Below are positions 7,813 through 12,288 of a stretch of DNA of 12,288 bases, piece by piece. The first letter of the stretch is position 1; each line of letters begins with the position of its first letter. The notes beneath the pieces are model-generated. The model saw only the letters and a list, made by a program, of their open reading frames with translations, had not been told where the DNA came from and did not search any database. A program made the translations under genes and the position numbers. This DNA is from an uncultured Limosilactobacillus sp. (lineage in GTDB: Bacteria; Bacillota; Bacilli; Lactobacillales; Lactobacillaceae), in the NCBI GenBank assembly GCA_944326735.1, contig CALVFC010000032.1, positions 1 through 12,288 of the forward strand. The letters are read 5' to 3'.

Positions 7813-8763
7813 TTATTTCTCCCCTCTCGTATTAGGATCAAATGCGTCCCGTAATCCATCACCAAGTAAGTTGAAGGCAATCATCATTAAAGATAGGACG
7901 AGGACCGGTTCCCATAATTGGTATTGATAGAATTGGAACCCTTTTTCACCAGTATTTAACAATGTCCCTAATGAAGCATTGGGCGCTTTAACACCGATTC
8001 CGATAAAGGAAAGTAACGCTTCCAGGAAAATTGCTGCCGGAATTGTAAACATTGTCCGTGTAATAATCACACCCACGGTATTCGGTAAAATGTGACGAAA
8101 TGCGATTTGCATGGGACTTTCCCCCATTGCTTGAGCAGCGAGAACAAAATCAGTACTCTTGATTTGCATCGCTGAGGCACGCACTAATCGTGCCATCAAA
8201 ACCCATGAACTAAGTGCAATTGCTAGAATGATGGAAACCATTCCTGGCTTTAAGATGATCAGTAAAAGCATGATTAATACTAATTCTGGAATTGAACTAA
8301 TGATTTCAATGATCCGTTGTAAAATATTGTCAACACGGCCACCACACCATCCGGAAACGAGACCGTATGGAACACCAATTAAAATATCAACAAGGGTGGC
8401 AAATAATGCAATCATTAATGAAATTCGCGTGCCATAAAGGAGTCGTGAAAACATATCGCGCCCTAGTCCATCGGTCCCTAGTGGATAACTACCATTAGTG
8501 AACGGCTTCAAGTTTGATAAGCTAACATTTTGTGCGTTAGGATCATGGGGCATCCAAAATAGGGAAGCCACTGATACAACCGCAATAAAGAGCAGAAAAA
8601 TTAAGGAAACCATCGCAGCATGATTATGCTTTAACTGATGCCAAGCTTTCTCATGAAAGGATAAGGACTTTTGGGCAACTCCACTTTGAGCGGCAGTCAC
8701 TTCATCGAGATTGACAAACTGAAATTCTTCATTTTTTGAAGTAGATTTTTTAGGTGTCTCCAT
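7813..8763 (-). CDS. oppC: Oligopeptide ABC transporter permease OppC
   Basis: A 316-residue inner-membrane permease. It has a long charged cytoplasmic N-terminus (1-48), a first membrane helix (about 50-70), and an extracytoplasmic segment carrying the family motif PLGTDGLGRDMFSRLLYG (94-111). About five more helices follow, near 112-135, 160-180, 177-197, 229-258 and 285-305. The EAA-type coupling loop that contacts the ATPases is at about 209-228 (AAQAMG...ILPN). ATG at 8763 is preceded at 9 bases by AAAGGGGGAA (8771-8780). The open frame reaches a further 14 codons up, but those overlap the 3' end of oppB and have no better ribosome site. One base separates it from the oppB stop, and it abuts oppD. 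Confidence 0.95.
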   Translation of the reverse strand: METPKKSTSKNEEFQFVNLDEVTAAQSGVAQKSLSFHEKAWHQLKHNHAAMVSLIFLLFIAVVSVASLFWMPHDPNAQNVSLSNLKPFTNGSYPLGTDGLGRDMFSRLLYGTRISLMIALFATLVDILIGVPYGLVSGWCGGRVDNILQRIIEIISSIPELVLIMLLLIILKPGMVSIILAIALSSWVLMARLVRASAMQIKSTDFVLAAQAMGESPMQIAFRHILPNTVGVIITRTMFTIPAAIFLEALLSFIGIGVKAPNASLGTLLNTGEKGFQFYQYQLWEPVLVLSLMMIAFNLLGDGLRDAFDPNTRGEK

Positions 8764-8764
8764 C

Positions 8765-9697
8765 TTAATGTTCCCCCTTTTCCTTTGAAAGAATTCGTGG
8801 ATCAACTAATCCATACACAACATCTGTCAGCAACAAAATGCCACATAGTAATAGGCAGTAAAACATTGTTAAGCCCATGATTACTGGATAATCATTAGCC
8901 AAAACTGAGTTAATAAATAACTCACCGATTCCTGGAACCGAGAAGATATTTTCAACAACCATTGAACCAGTAATAAGGGTAACTGCTAATGGGCCAATTA
9001 ATGTTAAAGCAGGAATAATACTATTCTTTAATGCATGGTGGGAAACAACCTGTGGGACCGATAATCCTTTTGCTTTTGCCAACAAGATATAGTCAGAATT
9101 TAAGACTTCCACCATTTCTGTCCGGACAAATCGTGAAACTTGGGCCATTGGTACAGCCGACAATGCGATTGTTGGTAAGATGGTTGATGGGAAACCGTCC
9201 CAACTGGCTACTGGGAACCATCCTAATTTAAAACCAAGATAGTACTGAAGTAAGATTGCCAGAATAAAGCTGGGGAATGAAATACCGATAACCGCTAGTG
9301 TACTACTGGTAGCATCAGCCCATGTCCCCTTTTTTAAGGCACCAACACATCCCAAAAGGATCCCAACAATAACCCCTAATACCAAGGCTTGAAAACTAAT
9401 GAGGATGGATGGTCCTACCCGGTGACCAATTAAGGAAGCGACCGTCGTACTATTATATTGGTAGGACATTCCAAAATTACCGTGGAGAACCCCTGTCATG
9501 TAAGAAAGGTATTGTTGCCAAACGGGCTTATTTAATCCATATTGTTTTTCAACGGCTAACTGTTGAGCCTTTGAAAGCTTCATTGTATTCCCAAGAGGCG
9601 ATCCCGGAATCATCTTCATTAAAAAGAATGTTAAGGTGGCAACAATGAATAGAGTTAGCACCATCATTAGTAACCGTTTAATAATATACTTTCTCAT
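8765..9697 (-). CDS. oppB: Oligopeptide ABC transporter permease OppB
   Basis: A 310-residue permease with six predicted membrane segments: a first helix at about 9-29, then MIPGSPLG, the characteristic post-helix motif of DppB/OppB; further helices lie around 98-120, 134-156, 171-190, 228-250 and 273-297. The EAA coupling loop is LLAKAKGLSVPQVVSHHALK (205-224), followed by NSIIPAL. It forms the channel with OppC. The start is supported by AGGAGG 5 bases before ATG. The gene follows oppA after 82 bases that contain a strong hairpin, and ends one base before oppC. Confidence 0.95.
   Translation of the reverse strand: MRKYIIKRLLMMVLTLFIVATLTFFLMKMIPGSPLGNTMKLSKAQQLAVEKQYGLNKPVWQQYLSYMTGVLHGNFGMSYQYNSTTVASLIGHRVGPSILISFQALVLGVIVGILLGCVGALKKGTWADATSSTLAVIGISFPSFILAILLQYYLGFKLGWFPVASWDGFPSTILPTIALSAVPMAQVSRFVRTEMVEVLNSDYILLAKAKGLSVPQVVSHHALKNSIIPALTLIGPLAVTLITGSMVVENIFSVPGIGELFINSVLANDYPVIMGLTMFYCLLLCGILLLTDVVYGLVDPRILSKEKGEH
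8771..8780 (-). promoter_or_regulatory. Shine-Dalgarno that decides the oppC start
   Basis: AAAGGGGGAA, located in the final codons of oppB, places its G-run 9 bases from the ATG at 8763. It does not serve the longer frame beginning at 8805. Confidence 0.75.
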
Positions 9698-9716
9698 AAA
9701 ATCCTCCTGTTCTTAT

Positions 9717-9761
9717 AAATAAAGAAGGCCTAACAGAGGAGCAAGCAGGCCTTCTTTATTT
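9717..9761 (-). terminator. Intercistronic hairpin between oppA and oppB
   Basis: A perfect 15-bp inverted repeat (AAATAAAGAAGGCCT, 9717-9731, with its complement at 9747-9761) encloses a 15-base loop, 18 bases after the oppA stop. On the minus-strand RNA the distal arm is U-rich (CUUCUUUAUUUAU), so it can act as a partial terminator or as a 3' stabiliser that blocks exonucleases. Either would leave more oppA than oppBCDF transcript, which suits a binding protein needed in excess. Because the rest of the operon has no promoter that I can see, read-through must occur. Confidence 0.75.
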
Positions 9762-9779
9762 AAGCTTCGGATATTAGCT

Positions 9780-11408
9780 TTACTTCTTCCATTGAGCGTA
9801 TTGGTATTGAGCAACGGTATTAAATGGACCGTAGTTCAAACCAGTAACATGTTTAGAAACTAAGTGTGCTTGAGCAGCGGTGTACAGAGGAACACCATCA
9901 GCATTAGTGTGAACTTGCTTATTTGCTTCTTGAAGAAGCTTGTAACGTTCACTAGCAGACTTTGTACCATCGTTGGCTTGGTTCAGTAAGTCATCAAGTT
10001 TCTGATCAGTGTTGTTAGTAAAGTTAACCTTGTTGCCGGTCTTCAAAAGAGAAAGGAAATCAGAAGCATCAGGAACATCAGAATTCCAATCTGTTAGGTT
10101 CAGTTCAAACTTACCAGCAAAATCACGACTAACGTGTTGTGCGTGTGGTAATGTTGTAACTTCAACCTTGAGTCCCTTAAATTGCTTTTGTAATGTGGAT
10201 TGAAGATATTCAGCCACTTGCTTTTGATCATCGGTGTTATCTGCCAATAGATTTAATGTCATGTTCTTCTTACCAAGATCCTTTTGGGTGGCTTTCCAGT
10301 AATCTTGAGCCTTCTTCTTATTTTGCTTTTGCAGATGGCCAGCTTCTTCAGCAAAGTCTTGACCATTCTTTGGATTCTTCATATCACCTTTTGGTACCCA
10401 ACCAGTAGCACCAACAGAGCCATCTTGGAGAACCTTCTTCGCTAATTGATTGTTATCAAAGGCGTAGTTAACGGCCTGACGGAAGTTTTCATTCTTTGTT
10501 AAGTCATTCTTACCATTGAAGTAGAGGTAATATTGGGTTGCCATTAAACTAGTGTGTAGTTCTTTGTTATTTTTATTACCCTTAACATAATCAGCAGTAA
10601 CTGATGTTTCTTGAACTTTACCAGACTTAAACAAGTTTTGAGCGGTGTTGTTATCTTTGGTGACCTGAACATTAACCTTGTTCATATGAACATTCTTTTT
10701 ACCATAGTATTGATTGTTCTTTACGTAGCTCCAGTTATCATCACTACCACCGGTCCAGTTTGCAACCTTGTATGGTCCGTTATAAACGGCCTTATCGGAA
10801 GTTGAACCATACTCGCTTCCTTCTTTTGCCAGGACTTTGTGGTTAACTGGCTTTAAGTTAGAAGCAAAGTTGTTCCGAACATTAGCCGTTGGTAACTTTT
10901 TACTAAATGTAAATTGCACCTTATCTTTTCCGAGCGCTTTAACGCCAAGTGCTGATGTTGGGGCTTGACCTTTAGAAACTTGTTCGTAGTTTTCTAGATC
11001 AGCAATGCGATCAGCAGCTTGTGACTTAGTTTTTGGATCTGCCCAGTGTCGCATCGAGGCTACATAATCTTGAGCAGTAACAGGATCACCGTTACTCCAT
11101 TTCAGCCCCTTCTTTAAAGTGAAGGTCCATGTCTTACCATCATTCGTAACTTTTGGTTGACTAGCAGCTTCACCAAGAACCACCTTATTGTTTTTGTCAT
11201 ACTTTAAAAGCCCTTCAAATGACTGTGTTTGCATCGATGAACTTGGTGTTTCAATTGTTTTAGCAGGATCTAGCGTAACTGGATTTGCTTTTAAAGTAAC
11301 GTTTAAATCACCACTTGCTTTATTTTTATCGTTATTACCACAGGCTGCTAAGGACATTGCTGTTAAAGCCACACCGGCTAAAGTTAATACCTTCTTGTTC
11401 ATTCTCAT
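9780..11408 (-). CDS. oppA: Oligopeptide-binding lipoprotein OppA (SBP family 5)
   Basis: A 542-residue extracytoplasmic substrate-binding protein. A lipoprotein signal (MRMNKK, hydrophobic 7-20, lipobox SLAAC with the lipidated Cys23) anchors it to the outer face of the membrane. The mature protein shows the family-5 pattern: LDPAKT near 46, FEGLLKYD near 64-71, and the signature block KTWTFTLKKGLKWSNGDPVT (92-111) followed by AQDYVASMRHW. YNGPYKV and the NFRQAVNYAFD motif further on are also typical. GGGAGG (11417-11422) is 8 bases from the ATG at 11408; a second ATG at 11402 is too far. It is the first gene after the T-box leader. Peptide length and sequence preference cannot be read from the sequence; a fragment-length bias toward Ile peptides is only suggested by its regulation. 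Confidence 0.96.
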   Translation of the reverse strand: MRMNKKVLTLAGVALTAMSLAACGNNDKNKASGDLNVTLKANPVTLDPAKTIETPSSSMQTQSFEGLLKYDKNNKVVLGEAASQPKVTNDGKTWTFTLKKGLKWSNGDPVTAQDYVASMRHWADPKTKSQAADRIADLENYEQVSKGQAPTSALGVKALGKDKVQFTFSKKLPTANVRNNFASNLKPVNHKVLAKEGSEYGSTSDKAVYNGPYKVANWTGGSDDNWSYVKNNQYYGKKNVHMNKVNVQVTKDNNTAQNLFKSGKVQETSVTADYVKGNKNNKELHTSLMATQYYLYFNGKNDLTKNENFRQAVNYAFDNNQLAKKVLQDGSVGATGWVPKGDMKNPKNGQDFAEEAGHLQKQNKKKAQDYWKATQKDLGKKNMTLNLLADNTDDQKQVAEYLQSTLQKQFKGLKVEVTTLPHAQHVSRDFAGKFELNLTDWNSDVPDASDFLSLLKTGNKVNFTNNTDQKLDDLLNQANDGTKSASERYKLLQEANKQVHTNADGVPLYTAAQAHLVSKHVTGLNYGPFNTVAQYQYAQWKK

Positions 11409-11493
11409 AATAAATTCCTCCCGTAAGGCTTATAATATAATCTCTCTTTAATCTAATTTTAATCTTAATAATATCAGTAATGTCGGATTCCAT
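11335..11493 (-). other. Possible isoleucine-rich leader ORF (52 codons) overlapping oppA
   Basis: ATG at 11493 is preceded by GAGGGGGAAGAAC, which gives a GAGG core 9 bases away. The frame reads MESDITDIIKIKIRLKRDY, then IISL, and continues out of frame into oppA to a TAA at 11335-11337. Seven of the first 21 codons are isoleucine (six ATT, one ATA). It lies after the T-box terminator, so it is transcribed only on antitermination, and its translation would pass over the oppA ribosome binding site. The Ile excess is partly expected from AT-rich DNA, and the last third is an oppA shadow frame, so this may be chance. Confidence 0.25.
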
Positions 11494-11532
11494 GTTCTTC
11501 CCCCTCACTTGGAAAGCTTGCTTTAATTGAAC

Positions 11533-11577
11533 AAAAAAAAATCCCCCTAAGCAGCGCTACAACTTATGCTGCTTAGG
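11533..11577 (-). terminator. T-box intrinsic terminator
   Basis: CCTAAGCAGC (11568-11577) pairs perfectly with GCTGCTTAGG (11546-11555), followed by GGGA and nine U residues (11533-11541). The 5' arm begins with CCUAA, which can instead pair with UUAGG of the T-box sequence (11601-11605). This is the mutually exclusive antiterminator arrangement. Confidence 0.93.
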
Positions 11578-11830
11578 ACGATCCATTTACCGTGTTACCA
11601 CCTAATTTCATTTAGTCATCACTGACTAAACCTCTGACGTACGTATTCATACGCTGGCACGATAAAGGGTGCATTCCTGGTAACTTTACTATTAGTTCAA
11701 GTTACAATGCTCAAGGATGATTTTCAGAAATTACCCCGTGTCTCTCTTTCACCATTCATGAGAGCTCTCTACGCACTTCGTAAATTCTTACTGTTCCTCT
11801 CAAAGCATTTCCTTTGTTCAATTAATTGTT
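11533..11830 (-). promoter_or_regulatory. T-box riboswitch, isoleucine specifier (AUC)
   Basis: This untranslated leader senses uncharged tRNA and lets transcription continue into oppA. Stem I is closed by AATGCT (11804-11809) with AGCATT (11706-11711) and contains the specifier-loop AGTA (11789-11792). The codon in the specifier position is AUC, at 11719-11721, in the context GAAA-AUC-AUCCUUGAG, which matches the usual arrangement of a specifier followed by A and C/UUUGAG. A second AUC follows immediately. Stem III is an 8-bp hairpin (11611-11630). The T-box sequence AGGTGGTAACACGG (11590-11603) carries UGGU (11597-11600), which pairs with an ACCA tRNA end; tRNA-Ile has the needed A73 discriminator. 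TTAGG then competes with the terminator. The specifier was assigned by eye; UCA or CAU are less likely readings. Confidence 0.93.
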
Positions 11831-11837
11831 GTATTAA

Positions 11838-11866
11838 ATGTTAATGGTAATATTCTCATTTGTCAA
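11838..11866 (-). promoter_or_regulatory. Sigma-A type promoter of the opp-peptidase operon
   Basis: TTGACA (11861-11866, perfect) and TAACAT (11838-11843, 4 of 6 to consensus) are separated by exactly 17 bases on the minus strand. Transcription should start near 11830-11832, just ahead of the T-box stem I. No other convincing promoter is visible before the downstream genes. Confidence 0.85.
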
Positions 11867-11933
11867 CACTTTTTTAACATTATTTTTAATGCTTTTTGTA
11901 AAAGCGATTTATTGATGATTATAATAAGTCTAA

Positions 11934-12192
11934 GCTGAATATTTAGTAAAGAATATTGATAGCATTCCTAACGATTCACTGAAATTTGTTAGGTCACAAA
12001 AAACTGGAAGAAATTATCAACCTTTCATGACACGACTTGGTTTTGCGCTTACCTCACTTTCTAAAGCACATTTAATCGACCGTCCAAAAAGAGGGAACTA
12101 CTATCCTAACCAAATTAAGCACTGATATTAATGCTAATAATAAAGAATATATTCATAAATTGGTAATAAAAGGAAGGCGACATAACAATTAA
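11934..12192 (+). pseudogene. Remnant resembling an Mrr-type N-terminal winged-helix domain
   Basis: From 11934 to 12122 there is an open plus-strand frame of 63 codons with no usable start near its beginning, ending at TGA 12123. Its centre reads RLGFALTSLSKAHLIDRPKRG, followed by NYYPN. This resembles the end of the Mrr N-terminal DNA-binding domain (pattern R-x-GWA-x-x-x-LKRAGL-x-x-x-x-RG). Near 12117-12120 the reading shifts by one base to a second open stretch (STDINANNKEYIHKLVIKG, then RRHNN) that stops at 12190-12192. The missing 5' end and the shift indicate a decayed fragment. The family match is by eye from a short stretch and could be wrong. The ATG at 12027 has no Shine-Dalgarno. 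Confidence 0.35.
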
Positions 12193-12213
12193 GCAACTAG
12201 TACTTCCAATTAA

Positions 12214-12288
12214 TGTCAACACCGATTTTAAAATGTAGGATTTCACCGGTTTAAAAATGTAGTTTTTCACCGATTTGTTTCTGTTGTC
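12214..12288. mobile_element. Probable insertion-sequence end with 24-bp direct repeats (IS21-like?), cut by the window edge
   Basis: CACCG recurs at 12220, 12244 and 12268 with an exact 24-base period. The first two units share CACCG-[AG]-TTT-AAAATGTAG, while the third diverges after CACCGATTTG. The stretch begins TGTCAACACC at 12214. Several direct repeats inside a terminus that starts with TG are typical of IS21-family ends, but no transposase is visible here because the element would continue to the right. It may also be an unrelated short repeat array. Confidence 0.45.
12220..12272. repeat. Two and a half 24-bp direct repeats
   Basis: Units begin at 12220, 12244 and 12268. Units one and two match at most positions, differing mainly at the sixth base and in the last five bases of the unit. 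There are no unique spacers, so it is not a CRISPR array. Confidence 0.8.

Noticed and set aside
7310..7927. A 205-codon plus-strand open frame opposite oppD
   Set aside because: It is antisense to a well-supported ATPase gene, has no Shine-Dalgarno and no recognisable domain, and its composition is what the complement of oppD codons would give.
9703..9746. Complementarity between the loop of the oppA-oppB hairpin (CUCC-UC-UGUU) and the oppB Shine-Dalgarno (AACAGGAG)
   Set aside because: Eight pairs with a 2-base bulge are possible, but the 15-bp stem and the very short linker make the needed pseudoknot sterically unlikely; purine/pyrimidine bias can explain the match.
11899..11912. A cre-like (CcpA) site, TAAAAGCGATTTAT, upstream of the operon promoter
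   Set aside because: Three mismatches to the consensus, including the conserved second G, and poor symmetry; not enough to claim carbon repression.
12220..12288. Short CRISPR-like array
   Set aside because: Repeats are directly adjacent with no unique spacers, and the third unit is degenerate.

Overview
The window looks like the chromosome of a lactic acid bacterium of the family Lactobacillaceae. The evidence is a moderately low GC content, strong AGGAGG-type ribosome binding sites, a canonical Firmicutes T-box leader, an opp transporter in the order A-B-C-D-F, and an OppD that lacks the iron-sulfur cysteines found in many other bacteria. I cannot name the species from the sequence alone; Limosilactobacillus or a close relative is a guess.

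Nearly everything belongs to one minus-strand operon of about 11.7 kb, read from right to left. A sigma-A type promoter (-35 at 11861-11866, -10 at 11838-11843) is followed by a T-box riboswitch (about 11830 to 11533). Its best specifier codon is AUC (isoleucine), and it ends in a strong intrinsic terminator. Next come oppA (peptide-binding lipoprotein), an intercistronic hairpin, then oppB, oppC, oppD and oppF, which are nearly abutting or overlapping. Four cytoplasmic peptide-degrading genes follow: an amidohydrolase-superfamily protein, an S9 prolyl-oligopeptidase-type serine peptidase, a second amidohydrolase paralogous to the first, and an M20 metallo-dipeptidase. A hairpin terminator at 103-145 closes the unit.

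The genes read as a complete import-and-digest module. OppA captures oligopeptides, OppBCDF imports them, the S9 enzyme cuts oligopeptides, and the M20 enzyme and the two amidohydrolases (probably dipeptidases rather than imidazolonepropionases) finish the fragments. The T-box would switch the module on when tRNA-Ile is uncharged, so isoleucine shortage would trigger peptide scavenging. A small Ile-rich reading frame with its own Shine-Dalgarno lies between the T-box terminator and oppA and may add a second layer of control.

The right edge (11881-12288) is accessory-looking and has no intact gene. It holds a plus-strand, frameshifted, start-less remnant resembling the N-terminal winged-helix domain of Mrr-type restriction proteins, followed by 24-bp direct repeats that look like the end of an insertion sequence (possibly IS21-like) running out of the window. 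Four starts were placed downstream of the longest open frame because a Shine-Dalgarno sits at the right distance from an internal ATG: the S9 peptidase, the upstream amidohydrolase, oppF and oppC.
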